The position numbers and the translations under genes are program-made. From assembly GCA_022539475.1 (NCBI GenBank), contig VCMS01000260.1:23238-87237 (forward strand): a stretch of DNA of 64,000 nt. The letters run 5' to 3'. The notes under the pieces are model-generated. The model was given only the letters and a program-made list of their open reading frames with translations, was not told the DNA's origin and made no database searches. The stretch comes from Gracilaria domingensis (Eukaryota; Rhodophyta; Florideophyceae; Gracilariales; Gracilariaceae). Shown here piece by piece: positions 34,100 through 44,215 of this stretch (positions are counted from its first letter, which is position 1; the number at the start of each line of letters is the position of its first letter).

Positions 34100-34296
34100 C
34101 AGTGGGGTCTACTATATAGTGCCGCCCCTTGCCATGGAAAAGGGGGTGGCACTATTTAGGATCGGGCAATATAGGATGTCAGCCCAGGTTAGGCTTCGCC
34201 CTGATTGGCGGGAGAAGTCGTGCCATGGCGATTGGGGTAGCACTATATTGGAGCCGGCACTATTAAACTCGGGCACTATATCGTGACCCCACCCTG
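34100..34296. mobile_element. MITE with about 25-bp TIRs and TA target duplication
   Basis: The left end CAGTGGGGTCTACTATATAG and the reverse complement of the right end CAGGGTGGGGTCACGATATA are inverted repeats, both continuing to AGTGCC. TA flanks the element on each side (34098-34099 and 34297-34298), as in Tc1/mariner/pogo transposons. The interior repeats the word GCACTAT. It has no coding capacity. The pogo-like transposase at 53-64 kb is a possible trans-acting relative. Confidence 0.75.
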
Positions 34297-34941
34297 TAAT
34301 TTAAATGAAACTGAACAATTTGAGTTGGCAACAAGTGGCTCCGTGGCAACAAGTGGCACACTGTGCAATGCTGTACCACATAAGCGACTCATCAACGCTG
34401 TCCACATTGTCGCAGTGTCATTCTTGTGATGGTGTAAAGGTAGAAGCTTCCTCCTTTTTTGTTCGCCAACCATTGGTTGTGCGATTCACAATCGCTGTCA
34501 AGAGCAACACGTGCTACATCATACCCCTGTACGGTAATCAATGATCAGATCACTGATCATCATGATCACCATGATGCTGAACTCTCCTGAAGAAACGCCG
34601 GCTATGGTCCTTCCTCAAAAGAGCACCAGCCACAGCGTGACCATTGGCGGCACGAGCTCACATCTTTTCTTCTTCCTCCGTCGAAAGTGGTGACCTTTTT
34701 CGCTCCGCCTTCTAGACGCCCGTCATTGCGGCCGCGTAGTCCGCGGCGGCCGTGTGCACTTCCGGTTGCAAGCGCGGTAGAAAAGCTGAGGCTGGTCGAG
34801 TGCCGGCCACTACAGGCCGTTACAAAAGGGCGGCCAGATGTGGGCGTCCCAACAATTTGGTCCTCTTCCGCCCCACTAAACTGTCCTCCGCTTGCTCACA
34901 TCCATTCAACCTTCCTTATCTACTAGAATCAACTTGACACG
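34297..34941. other. Upstream region of the peroxiredoxin-like gene
   Basis: No gene supported. A GATCA-rich palindromic patch lies at 34540-34572 (TGATCAGATCACTGATCATC). GC rises from 34700 toward the start codon. Confidence 0.45.
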
Positions 34942-35619
34942 ATGACTCCCACTACCGTAGAGCCCCTCGCGCCGCAGCTGCAGGCTGTCAAGGAGAAGTT
35001 CCTTAGCTCTTTGCCGAAGGAAGCGGTGGCAAAGGTAAATGAGACATCCGCCAAGCTCGAGCAGTCGAAGCCGATCAACCCGCTCCAAGTCGGCGATCAA
35101 GCGCCGGATTTCACGTTGCCCAACGCCAAGGGCGAGAAGGTGACTCTCTCCGAGCTGCTGAAGGATCAGTCGGCCGTGGTGATCACGTGGTATCGCGGCG
35201 GATGGTGCCCGTACTGCAACATGACACTCCGCGTGTTCACGCAGCACAACGACGAGATCGAGGGCTTGGGAGCCAAGCTGGTGGCGCTCACACCAGAGAC
35301 GGCTGATGAGAGCCTTTCGATGGCGGAGAAGAATGAGTTGAAGTTTGAGGTGCTTTCCGACGATGGCTTGTCGGTCGCCGACAAGTTTGGCGTTATGTTT
35401 ACTGTTCCGGACGACATCAAGAAAATGTACACCGGATTCGGGATTGATCTGGACAACATTAACGGAAATGAGGGCAAAAGGATGGCGCGTTTGCCGGCTC
35501 CTGCTACGTACGTGATCGACAAGAAGGGAGTTATTCAGTATGCGTTTGCCGACCTGGACTACACGAAGAGGGCCGAGCCGTCGGAGGTGATGAAGGTGCT
35601 TAAGAAGCTCGCTGCGTGA
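34942..35619 (+). CDS. Peroxiredoxin-like AhpC/TSA family protein
   Basis: 225 residues, intact, no intron, no targeting peptide evident. An N-terminal helical region (1-45) precedes a thioredoxin fold: GDQAPDFTLP (51-60), the active site TWYRGGWCPYC with Cys89 and Cys92 (82-92), VALTPETAD, and near the C-terminus APATYVIDKKGVIQYAF with the cis-Pro region. The CxxC is typical of the PRX-like branch of AhpC/TSA proteins, expected to reduce peroxides or act in thiol exchange. The ATG at 34942 is the first in frame after stops. It is convergent with the alkyl sulfatase gene, 688 bases apart. Confidence 0.88.
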   Translation: MTPTTVEPLAPQLQAVKEKFLSSLPKEAVAKVNETSAKLEQSKPINPLQVGDQAPDFTLPNAKGEKVTLSELLKDQSAVVITWYRGGWCPYCNMTLRVFTQHNDEIEGLGAKLVALTPETADESLSMAEKNELKFEVLSDDGLSVADKFGVMFTVPDDIKKMYTGFGIDLDNINGNEGKRMARLPAPATYVIDKKGVIQYAFADLDYTKRAEPSEVMKVLKKLAA

Positions 35620-36307
35620 GAGGACCGCGCGCTCGGAGACCAAATGTTAGTGGTTTGGCGTTGTACGAACGTAGATACAGGGTAAAGCATAGCGTAAACG
35701 TACCCTTGTACCGAGGGTGTGTCACAATTCGATGCCCCCGTGTAGTGTCACGGACATGCCCTTTTGACGACGCGCTTGCACGCGAGTGCACCGACTTCTT
35801 ACAGTACAGGCGACCCCGAAAACTGTCAGACATGCACGTTTTCCAAGCAGGGTGCGTGGACACCTGGCAACATTCTGGCGTACATGCTCGTCGCTCTTGT
35901 GTCATGCAGTTGTCTCGCGAAGGTACGAAGATAGCCCTCCAAGGGTTCGAGGGTTTGGGGCTATCCCTTGTACTTGTCCCGCCTTTACAGCCTAATAATG
36001 CTCAGCCTCGAGTCTGCTGTCGCAACCGATGCCCGTTCTACAAAACTGACTCATCTATGCGTTCCAGGTTCTTCTCATTGTGTCATGTCATGAGGACTTG
36101 TCCATGTGTCACTTTTCTCGCCTTGCGTCGCGTCGCTTCAATTCGACATCTGAGTTTTCAGAATTCGCACTTTTACGTCGCACAACAGTTCAGGTAGGTT
36201 TATTTGTGAACTCAACTGCGGATCAAAGCATAATATCATCAAAAACAAAGCATGAAATACGTTCAGTGCTGAACTAGACTCACGGCAATCTGAGAAGGTC
36301 AACGTTC
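35620..36307. other. Convergent intergenic region
   Basis: Between the 3' ends of the peroxiredoxin-like and alkyl sulfatase genes. Open frames here are long but motif-free. Likely 3' UTRs and spacer. Confidence 0.45.
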
Positions 36308-38383
36308 TCACGGAGTAACAATGTTAAACATCATCTCGTCTTGCGTGTCAAACAGCGTAAACATTTTCTCCACAACAGGCTTCTCATCGTCGGCAATCAT
36401 CACCCCTGGATCGTTAAGCCAGTCCGAGGTGTGCTTGGGTCCGCCCAAGTACAAATCATACAATTTATCCGTTGTCGTCGTGATCGTCGCATCTGGGTTT
36501 TCCGCCGCCTCAGGACTCGCTACCAAACAACCGTATTCCACGATCAGAGCATACCAATTAGGGCCCTTGAGCTCACTCGCAATGTCATCAATAATCGTGT
36601 CATCTTCACCGTTCGTGTCCAGATCCATATCCAAAAGATGGATGTTCACCGTCAAAGCGTTGTCGAAGTCAATTAGCGACGGGTCCATATGTACACCCCA
36701 GAAATTGAACAGCATTGTCGGCGTCATATTCCTCACCACATCTTCTGAAATGGTAGACAGACCTGACTGTGGCTTCCCGTTTCGGAGTTCATACGCGCCT
36801 TGCAGGTAACAACCTCGCCAAGCCCCAGATTCGGCTTGATATCCCAGCTGTTCATACGTATCCGCAAGCAAGCATTTCCCATTGTAGGAGTCAGGATTGT
36901 TGAACACCACGTGCCTCATTACTTCTGCAACCCATCGATAATCGCCTTTTAGGAAGTCCACGTACGCTTTACTGATCACTTCTTCCTCACTGCCAATATA
37001 CTCCACATACTTCTTGGCCACATCTGTCTGAGGGAGCTTATTTAAGTCAGACGGATTGCCGCTGTACCAACCCATGTAACGCTGATACACTGCGTGACTA
37101 TTGTGACTTAACGTTCCGTAATAACCACGAGTGCTCCACTCTGTTTCGAGGGTTCGGAACATTTTGATATTGCTGGCGATCTCAGTGCCAATCAACCCTT
37201 TGTTCATCATACGAACGGATTGGTCATGAGTATATTGGTAGACAGCTCGCTGCTTCTTCAGGTAATCCGTGATGGCATTCGGATGCTCCGCAGTTTTCCA
37301 AATCGGCCAATGGTGCGCCTGGAATTTCACTACTGCGTCCTGTCCATAACGGTTGATGGTGTTGGTTAGATACGAGGACCAGACCAGGGCGTCGCGCACT
37401 TGCGCTCCACGAAGAGTGAGCAAGTTATGCATAGTATTCGTCGTGTTCTCGGCCATCCACAGCGCGTTCCATTCAGGGAACCACGTGTTCATCTCAGTCG
37501 GAGCCTCTGTTCCTGGTGTGAATTGAAACTCCATTTCAATGCCATCAACCTTTTCAGTCTGGTAGTTCCGGGAGATTATCTTGGTCGGTTTCACAAGGCC
37601 AGTGCTTCCGATGGAAGTTGTCATACCAAGGCCGGCGCAAACCAGCCCTTGTTGGTCCCTCGGTAACAGTGAGCCATACATGTACACCGCGCGACGGCTC
37701 ATTGCGTTTCCGGCGATTACATTCTCAGAAACTGCGTCTTCGGTGAAACCCTTAGACGCCAGAATTTCCACATTCTGCTTCTCACTCTCACTGATAACTC
37801 CCATGATTCCGCCGTAGTGATCGATATGACTGTGGCTATAGATGATAGCGGTGACTGGAGGTGGAGCTTGCCCCTTCTTGGTGTACAGCTCATAATTGAC
37901 AAGTGAAAGGGCCATTTCGGAACATTCCTTCGAGATCAACGGATCCATCACAATCCATCCAGATTTGCCTTTCACGAAAGTGATGTTGCTAAGATCAAAT
38001 CCCCGCACCTGGTATATTTTGTCCTCCAACACCGTGAACAAGCCGTAATGCATGTTGAGCTGAGCCACGCGATACAGACTGGGGTTGATAGATTTGGGGA
38101 CTTTGTTCTCAGGAATTACATTCGGAGGAATAAAGGATTCGAACTGCTGCATGTCCCAGACAGGGTCACCTTTCTGGTTTGTGATCGTGAAGTTGCTGGG
38201 CTTTGCCAAGAACCCTTGCATCGCGTTTTCATAGTCAGTTTGATCCGCGAAATTGAGATTTTTCACAACCTCATCCCACTTTACCTTGGTATGTTCAGAA
38301 GCCTCTTTCCTCTCCAAGGTAAAGCGAGCTTTATCCGGCGAGGGAGAAGGGTCGACTTTAAAAGAACGCAAGATGTGAGACAT
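36308..38383 (-). CDS. Group III (metallo-beta-lactamase fold) alkyl sulfatase
   Basis: 691 residues, single exon. It hydrolyses primary alkyl sulfate esters to alcohol and sulfate with two zinc ions. The zinc motif IYSHSHIDHYGG gives His184, His186, Asp188, His189; Glu293 (GTEAPTEM), Glu312 (AENTTNTMHN) and His357 (FQAHHWPIW) follow with the spacing of the SdsA1/BDS1 family (19 and 45 residues). After the catalytic domain come the helical dimerisation domain (KYVEYIGSEEEV..., ADTYEQLGYQAESGAWR) and a C-terminal SCP2-like domain that shapes the substrate pocket. No signal peptide, so probably cytosolic, unlike secreted bacterial forms. The gene has a TATA box about 130 bp upstream. The family is mainly bacterial and fungal; ancient horizontal gain is possible. 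Confidence 0.95.
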   Translation of the reverse strand: MSHILRSFKVDPSPSPDKARFTLERKEASEHTKVKWDEVVKNLNFADQTDYENAMQGFLAKPSNFTITNQKGDPVWDMQQFESFIPPNVIPENKVPKSINPSLYRVAQLNMHYGLFTVLEDKIYQVRGFDLSNITFVKGKSGWIVMDPLISKECSEMALSLVNYELYTKKGQAPPPVTAIIYSHSHIDHYGGIMGVISESEKQNVEILASKGFTEDAVSENVIAGNAMSRRAVYMYGSLLPRDQQGLVCAGLGMTTSIGSTGLVKPTKIISRNYQTEKVDGIEMEFQFTPGTEAPTEMNTWFPEWNALWMAENTTNTMHNLLTLRGAQVRDALVWSSYLTNTINRYGQDAVVKFQAHHWPIWKTAEHPNAITDYLKKQRAVYQYTHDQSVRMMNKGLIGTEIASNIKMFRTLETEWSTRGYYGTLSHNSHAVYQRYMGWYSGNPSDLNKLPQTDVAKKYVEYIGSEEEVISKAYVDFLKGDYRWVAEVMRHVVFNNPDSYNGKCLLADTYEQLGYQAESGAWRGCYLQGAYELRNGKPQSGLSTISEDVVRNMTPTMLFNFWGVHMDPSLIDFDNALTVNIHLLDMDLDTNGEDDTIIDDIASELKGPNWYALIVEYGCLVASPEAAENPDATITTTTDKLYDLYLGGPKHTSDWLNDPGVMIADDEKPVVEKMFTLFDTQDEMMFNIVTP

Positions 38384-38508
38384 GTTTCAACACCGTCTGG
38401 AAGGACTGCAATCAGAGTACGAGGTTGAAAGATAGAGAATGATGGACAAACCACTGAACTGATTTGTTGGTGGCCAGGTTCCGACCATGGACTTCGAGTT
38501 CGCTCAGG

Positions 38509-38515
38509 TTTTTAT
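38509..38515 (-). promoter_or_regulatory. TATA box of the alkyl sulfatase gene
   Basis: TATAAAA on the minus strand, about 126-132 bases before the ATG at 38383. Confidence 0.55.
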
Positions 38516-39492
38516 AGAGCTCGTAGAGTTTCAAGTAGAATCGCAGATTCAGAATCACGATCACACGATGCCCTGCTTCCATTGTAGAAATGACTCATTC
38601 GACGGGGAGGTCTAACTTGAGACGCACTTGTCGACAGCACTAGGGCACAGTGATGGAGGAGATGATCGGTGCCGCCGGTCTTCAAAAGTCGGCACCGGCG
38701 GCACCATCTGCATGATGCTGTCCAAAAAATCCTTATCAGACGTGCGTCTAGTCGTACACGATTGGCGATTATTATTACATATCTCCCGAGGGATTGCAAT
38801 CTTGTGCGCCACCGTGACTTCGATATAGTGCCACCGGTGTTGCGGCTGCACCATTTTCGGTACGTCGTCGAGGCGTCGCGGGTGGTCATCGTCTGTAACT
38901 TACCCCTGGATACCTTTTGTACTTCAAGATTTCTCCTGTCGTCTGCTTGTTGCTATCTTATACATGCTTAAAAGTGTTCCATAAGAAAGTCCTTTGCGTC
39001 TGACGTGGGAATTACTATCGTTTTCTGATGTCAAAAGCTCGCCTTTATTCCTAGAAGCCGCTTCTGTTCCATAAGTTTTGTTCGGACTCCCATTTGCCAC
39101 ATGCCTTTCATTTGCACATGCATGTGACGACTGTCAACCATTTCGCCCATAGCTGAAAGTGCTTTACCTCTAAGCTCTTTTTTGGATGGCAACAGTCAGG
39201 GACTAATATTTTTACGTGCAGCTAGTTCTACACTCTGCAGGAGAAAATTTCTCGTTTGATGTCGAACTCACTAAAGGTAATAAGTTATCTACCAGAATCC
39301 CTATCGCCGCAGGGGACTCCCTTTGGAAACATCGGGCTCGATGCTTCCAAAGGAATATCCTAAAATTACACGTACACGTAGGTCATAGTGTGGTTTTACG
39401 GCACTTTCTTTAGAAATTTATAATATGCGAAGCGAATACATGTAACCGTAGATAATAATTGTAATCCATACACCATGACACACACAATGTTT
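38516..39492. other. Intergenic, no convincing gene
   Basis: Frames at 38512-38889 (-) and 38669-38971 (+) overlap each other and have no motif. CACCGGCGGCACC-type words at 38660-38850 recur in both orientations, an introduction to the hairpin cluster downstream. Confidence 0.4.
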
Positions 39493-39522
39493 GTGTGGCC
39501 ACGGGTATCCCCGTGGCCACAC
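39493..39522. repeat. Perfect inverted repeat, 13-base arms
   Basis: GTGTGGCCACGGG, then TATC, then CCCGTGGCCACAC. First of a run of hairpins between 39.4 and 40.5 kb. Confidence 0.85.
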
Positions 39523-39575
39523 ATGGATGTGTCCATCGGTGTCTGCCGGACGCAGTTGCTGAAATCGAGGGTATA

Positions 39576-39660
39576 ATGGTACCAACGGTGCCAACGGTAG
39601 GTGCCATCGGTAGGTGCCATCGGTATGACAGATGCCATCGATAAGTGCCAATGGTATATT
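39576..39660. repeat. Short tandem GGTGCCATCGGTA-type repeat
   Basis: The word GGTGCCATCGGTA or close variants occur several times in 85 bases, with drift to GATGCCATCGATA and AGTGCCAATGGTA. Confidence 0.65.
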
Positions 39661-39969
39661 GATGTCCGTTCTGTACCCTTTTCGGTGGGTACAGATCAGA
39701 GAGTCAATAGTGGGCAATTGCAATCTGAACCTTCTGAACCCACGATTTTAGGGGTGTTTGGAGGGGTTGGAATTTGTTTCATATTAGGGGTATAAGGTGG
39801 GTACAGATTCAAGGGAATGGTACCTACTTGAACAATGACAATTTCCGTGACCTTTGGATGCAAAACTAGCGAGATGCATCCGTCTCGATGCCATAACGTC
39901 CACGAAAGGGAGAACACATCCACGGGATATTGCGTTTTGCGTACGACCGACAGTCTCATGGTATAAAAC

Positions 39970-40048
39970 ACTTTGGATTGTGGAGAATTTGTTCTTGTGC
40001 TATAATCCGGGATTATAGCACAAAAACAAATTCTCCCCGATCCAAAGT
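39970..40048. repeat. Long near-perfect hairpin, 39-40-base arms, no loop
   Basis: The left arm starts ACTTTGGATTGTGGAGAATT and ends TGCTATAATCC; the right arm is its reverse complement with about four mismatches, meeting at CC/GG near 40008. Transcription of either strand would give a precursor-like stem. Confidence 0.85.
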
Positions 40049-40180
40049 CCTCGTCAGGTCAGGGCCCCTCATCAGACATGCCGAACTCGCTACAATTTTC
40101 GACCGTCCAAGCACGCATGCTTCACCATTGAAACGGACCAATAGTTCCACGAAGAACATCTTGCGCAGTGCCAACTGGGT

Positions 40181-40239
40181 ACTACCAACTTGGTAGTTCG
40201 ATCGGTGCCCTTGGTAGTACCAAGGGCACCGATCGAACT
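40181..40239. repeat. Two abutting palindromes
   Basis: ACTACCAA-C-TTGGTAGT at 40181-40197 overlaps a perfect 22-base-arm palindrome at 40195-40239 (AGTTCGATCGGTGCCCTTGG plus TA, one G, then its complement). Confidence 0.88.
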
Positions 40240-40497
40240 CCTGTTAAAGAAGCAAAACTTCTTCCGTGCACTAGTACCTTCGTAGCAACAACTGCTTCCG
40301 AACGTACAAGTCGTGATCAAGTCGTACTCGGTTGGGAAGCACCCTGTACTTCACGCGTGCAGCCAGATTTACGCGCTACTGTATGTGTATCTTATTCAGC
40401 CTCACATGCCACGTTTTCCTTTCTAGTGTTCTACTGGAGTCTGCGTACCTGCATTGTACGGTTGTTTGGACCGTCCAAATTGGACGCAGTAAGATAG

Positions 40498-40525
40498 ATA
40501 CCGGTACTGGCGCTAGTGCCGGTAC
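40498..40525. repeat. Near-perfect palindrome
   Basis: TACCGGTACTGGCGC followed by TAGTGCCGGTA; two mismatches across the dyad. Fifth structure of the cluster. Confidence 0.7.
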
Positions 40526-40746
40526 GAACCAAAAGGTTCTCCTGTCACAGGGTCACCCGTTGAAGATCACACATCACCGAATCTCATGACGAAGCATGTC
40601 AATACATCGCTCAGAAAGAGACTGCTGATACCAGAGCAATCTGAAAGTGTGACCGTCTCCACTCGATTTCTCTTTGCATGAGAATGGCACAGGGCAACCC
40701 GTATCTTCCACGCCCGTATTGGTTTAACCAAATGAGCATCGGTCGA

Positions 40747-40757
40747 ACCATATTTAA
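40747..40757 (+). promoter_or_regulatory. TATA-like box of the Kazal-like repeat gene
   Basis: CATATTTAAGC, about 135 bases before the ATG at 40887. Confidence 0.4.
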
Positions 40758-40886
40758 GCTCCCACAAAACCTTTTGCAGGGCAATATCAACTCTTTAAGC
40801 ACTAGCAAGTCGCATTGTTCCACAAGCGCCTCCGAGCGGCTCCTCGCAAGCCAGAACCCCCACGCGCTCTCAGTTGCCTCGCCACA

Positions 40887-41882
40887 ATGGACTCTCCTCC
40901 TGACTATCAAGCGATCCCTTCAGCTTGCACTCCAATACCGTCGAGCCGCACCGAGCAGCGTTCCTGGGTCGACACACTCCGAGCTCGTCTTCCACGTCGC
41001 TCCTCCCGCACGGCTTTCTTTCTTATCTCAGCCGCCGCCGTCGTCGTGGTGGTGTTGACTGTGACATCTACCGGCCAATCCTCAATGCAGTACCGCTCTG
41101 CCGCCAGGGCTCGCATCACGACGGACCCCGTCACTCACGTTCGCCACGCACAACTGACGGCGGGAACATCGCAATCGTCTGCCAGACGTTTCCCGCAATT
41201 GCTGCACGACAGGTGGCTACGTCGCGGCCGCTGCTACCTCAAATGCCGCAAGCAAGAAGCGCCCGAGGTGTGCTGCCTCAGAAACAACGTTTTCACGGAG
41301 AGAAGGAACGGCTGCATGTGCGACTGCCTCGGCGGCGAGGTGTACTCCGAGGGCATTTGCCTGACTGCAACGCCGGCAGAACCCAAGCCACAGCAGACGC
41401 CGACAGCCTGCGAGTGCGATCTCGACCTCAGGTCCGTGTGCTGCCGCGCGGATGACCGAACAAGCATCGAGCTGAACGCGTGCGTCTGCAAGTGCAAACC
41501 GGGCGGCGCGGTGGTGTCCACGGCCGTGTGCTACCCCAGTGCCAGCCCTGTGGCGCAGGCGCTCGGCGAGACGCCGAAGGAGACGCCGCAGCGTTGTGTG
41601 TGCGACCTCGATCTGAAATCTGTTTGCTGCAAGGCGGATGAGCGAACGAGCGTGGAGCTGAACGCGTGCGTGTGCGAGTGTAAAGCGGGCGGGACGGTGG
41701 TGGGCGATACGTACTGCGGGGCGCCGACCGCCACGCCCGAGCCGGCGAAAGATTGCGTGTGCCCGCTGGTGTTTGCGCCTGTGTGTTGTGCGACGGCGGG
41801 GGGCATGAAGATGGAGGTGAATGATTGCGTGTGCGGGTGCCAGGACGGTGGGGCAGTGGTTGGCCGGCAGTACTGTCCGTGA
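40887..41882 (+). CDS. Type II membrane protein with four Kazal-like Cys repeats
   Basis: 331 residues from the ATG at 40887 (CCACAATGG context); an in-frame ATG at 40815 lies upstream and is less likely. A cytosolic tail of 42 residues is followed by one membrane segment (43-60, AFFLISAAAVVVVVLTVT) and an extracellular part with four repeats of about 41 residues. The pattern in repeats 2-4 is CxC-x7-CC-x11-CxCxC-x9-C, for example DLDLRSVCCRADDRTSIELN. Repeat 4 reads CPLVFAPVCC...NDCVCGC, close to a Kazal inhibitor signature. Pro/Thr linkers separate repeats. Proposed role: surface-anchored protease-inhibitor-like or adhesion protein. Family assignment is inference; the repeats themselves are plain. 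Confidence 0.75.
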   Translation: MDSPPDYQAIPSACTPIPSSRTEQRSWVDTLRARLPRRSSRTAFFLISAAAVVVVVLTVTSTGQSSMQYRSAARARITTDPVTHVRHAQLTAGTSQSSARRFPQLLHDRWLRRGRCYLKCRKQEAPEVCCLRNNVFTERRNGCMCDCLGGEVYSEGICLTATPAEPKPQQTPTACECDLDLRSVCCRADDRTSIELNACVCKCKPGGAVVSTAVCYPSASPVAQALGETPKETPQRCVCDLDLKSVCCKADERTSVELNACVCECKAGGTVVGDTYCGAPTATPEPAKDCVCPLVFAPVCCATAGGMKMEVNDCVCGCQDGGAVVGRQYCP

Positions 41883-42538
41883 GTGTGTGTGTATGAACTT
41901 TTGCTTGCTCGCGGTGAGGTTGTGAAGGCAGGTGCGAGCATTGTGATAGTTGTTGTACGTTTACAGGCAATTGTGTGCCGAACGTTTAGGCTTTTTAGCG
42001 ATTCGGCAGTCGTTTTGCTTGAAAGGAGTCGGTCAGGTGCTTTTGGCTGCCGGATGTGACTGTGCAGGTGGCGGGCCTAGTCGCAGTTAATTTAACGGAG
42101 GAGAACGAGAGTGGGGCGATAAATGCGCTCGTACTGCACACAGCTCAAACTGGGTGTGTCATACACGCAGAAGAAATGTTCCCCAGTCGGTGCCTCGGTG
42201 TGTGACGAAGTGCTGCTCTTCGTCTCGCGCTGGCTCATTTTGTATATCAGTGCGGTGTTCATGCTCATCTGTTTGCATGGCCTCAAAGACGCATGCGGCG
42301 ACAATGAAAAGAATGAGAAGGGAAGCGAGATTGAGGCTGTCGAGAGGGCACATGGTGAGTGGCAGAATGATGCAAAGCAGGGGAGCAGTGCAGCTTTTTT
42401 CGTTTTATGCACGCCATGTTTGCGTATTGGAAGCGAAGAGACGGAGTGATGGTTTTGTTGGCGGTGGTTGCGCATTTGCGAGCAAGAGAAGTGTCATAAA
42501 GCGTGCTGCCACGTTGATGATGGATTGTATGATATGAG
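41883..42538. other. 3' flank of the Cys-repeat gene
   Basis: Several overlapping frames of 100-127 codons on both strands (42092-42537), none with a recognisable motif. Confidence 0.4.
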
Positions 42539-42559
42539 TTTTTTTTTTTTTTTTTTTTT
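42539..42559 (-). repeat. 21-base T run (A run on the minus strand)
   Basis: On the minus strand it reads AAATAAATTATTCAAATAAA into the A run, downstream of the minus-strand gene at 42784-43509. It could be a genomic poly(A) tail or a simple microsatellite. Confidence 0.8.
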
Positions 42560-42783
42560 ATTTGAATAATTTATTTACTGTAAATGCAAGAGTGGAATGC
42601 AATTCAATTTATAAAGAAGACAACTGCCGCAGGTCGCAAGAGCCGCCGGCGTGACAAGGGAGCAAGTTGGTTGAGACTCTCAACTTGAGAGCAAACGAGG
42701 AGGCACTAAAGAATATATGTGTATTACCCACTAGAGCAAAGGAGACACTAGCAGCGGCGCGGCGCGCTCATCTTCGCGGCGCC

Positions 42784-43114
42784 TCACAAGAACAGCGCGC
42801 GCGGCCCGCGCGCGTGCGGCGCCAACGGGCGCCGCGCCATGGCGCCCACGCCGTACGGCAGCGACAGCGTCCGCGGCACGCGCGCCGCGCCCAGCGCGTA
42901 GCCGCCGCCGCCGCCGCCGTACGCCGGCGCCAGCGGCCGCGCGTACGCGCGCGCGCGCAGCGCGGACGGCACCGAGCCGGAGCGCGGCAGCGCGCGCGCG
43001 CGCGCCGCCGCCGCGCCGTACTGCGCCGCCAGCGGCGCATGCGGCGGCGCGAACGGCGGCGCCAGCACGGAGCGCGCGCTGTCGAACGGCGCGCTGCCGT
43101 ACGACGCGCTGGAC

Positions 43115-43148
<34 letters not shown>

Positions 43149-43509
43149 GCGGCGGCGCGGCGCGCGGCGCGCGCTCGCGGCCGCGCGGCCGGTCGGCGGC
43201 GCGGCGGCGCGGCTTGTCGGCGCGCTTGGGCGGCGGCGACGCGGAGGAGGAGGAGGAGGGGCGCGGCGCGCGGTCGGCGTCGGACAGCGCCTTCTCCAGC
43301 TTGCGCAGCTTGCGCTCGCGCCGGTACAGCTGGCGCTCGCGCTTGGCGAGGCGGCGCGCCATGTCGGCCGACTGCGCCGCCATGTCGGCCGCGTGCCGCG
43401 ACGACGACGCCGCGCCGGCGCGCGCCGCCGCCGCGTCCAGCAGGCAGCTGCAGCGCTTGGAGCGCGCCGCGTGCTTGGCGCACGGCAGCGTGCACAGATC
43501 GTACGCCAT
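42784..43509 (-). CDS. Hypothetical coiled-coil, low-complexity protein in the GC island
   Basis: 241 codons starting MAYDLCTLPCAKHAARSKRC. Cys-containing N-terminus, then a charged helical segment (MARRLAKRERQLYRRERKLRKLEKAL) that would form a coiled coil, then basic and Gly/Ser/Pro-rich sequence including a run of ten Gly. No family recognised. GC is extreme, so long open frames arise by chance on both strands; I prefer this one because of its orderly heptads, its strand agreement with the two paralogous neighbours, and the AT-rich 3' flank (42600-42740) that all three share. Confidence 0.45.
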
Positions 43510-44215
43510 GGCGCGTCGGGTGCGCGCGCGCGTTTTGTTGACGCCCGAGCTGCACGCCGGCTGCGGGCGCCCGCCTCGCCGCGCGCCGCGCTTTTATCGC
43601 AGCCGCGCGCGCCGGCGCCGCGGCGAACGCTGCTGAGCGCGCGCGCGCGCGCAGCCGCGCCGGGCCGCTCAACGGACCGCACGCGCGCGCGCGCGCGCGC
43701 GCGCCGCCGCCGGCGTACGTGGCGAACACGTCTGCGCGCCGCGCCGCGGCTGACAGACGGGGGAGGGGGGGGGGGCGCGGGGCGCGGGGCGCGGTGGCGC
43801 GCGGGGCGCGGCGGCGGGGGGGGGGGGGGGGGGGCGGACGGCGCGGCGGCCGCACTGGCGCGCGTACGTGCGCGCGGCGGCGCGGCGCTGTGGCGCGCCG
43901 CGCGCGGACGCTTGGCGCGGCGCGCGCGCGCGGCGGCGTTGCGCAAACGCGCTGGTCGCAGCCGCAAGCGGCGGCAGCCGCCGCCGCCGGCGCAGTGCGC
44001 GCCTGAGTGCGCGCACGCGTGGCGCCGCCGCGCGCAGCGTGCGGCGCGCGCGCACAGAGCGCATTCCGCGCGGGTGCAGGCGCGGCGCGACGGCCTGCAG
44101 CAGATGGCGAGAGATTGGCGCGACGCGCGGCGGCTTTACACACAATCTAATAGATTGAATCTATAGATACGGCGCGGTCGAGCGTCGCGGCGACGGCTCA
44201 AAGAGCCTCTGGCAC
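43510..44215. other. GC-rich spacer with G runs
   Basis: Contains CpG-dense sequence, (GC)n runs and poly-G tracts near 43759-43776 and 43816-43834 (19 G). Frames here are open on both strands only because stops are rare. AT-rich patch at 44135-44170, just 3' of the next gene. Confidence 0.6.

Noticed and set aside
40815-40886. Upstream in-frame ATG as the start of the Cys-repeat protein
   Set aside because: The 24 extra residues are Arg/Pro-rich and the ATG at 40887 has a better context; the membrane segment position is also more usual from 40887.
42667-44166. Plus-strand 499-codon and overlapping minus-strand 470- and 399-codon open frames in the GC island
   Set aside because: Stop codons are rare at this GC; the translations are Arg/Ala/Gly runs without domains. 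Only the minus-strand frames with signal peptides or coiled coil were kept.
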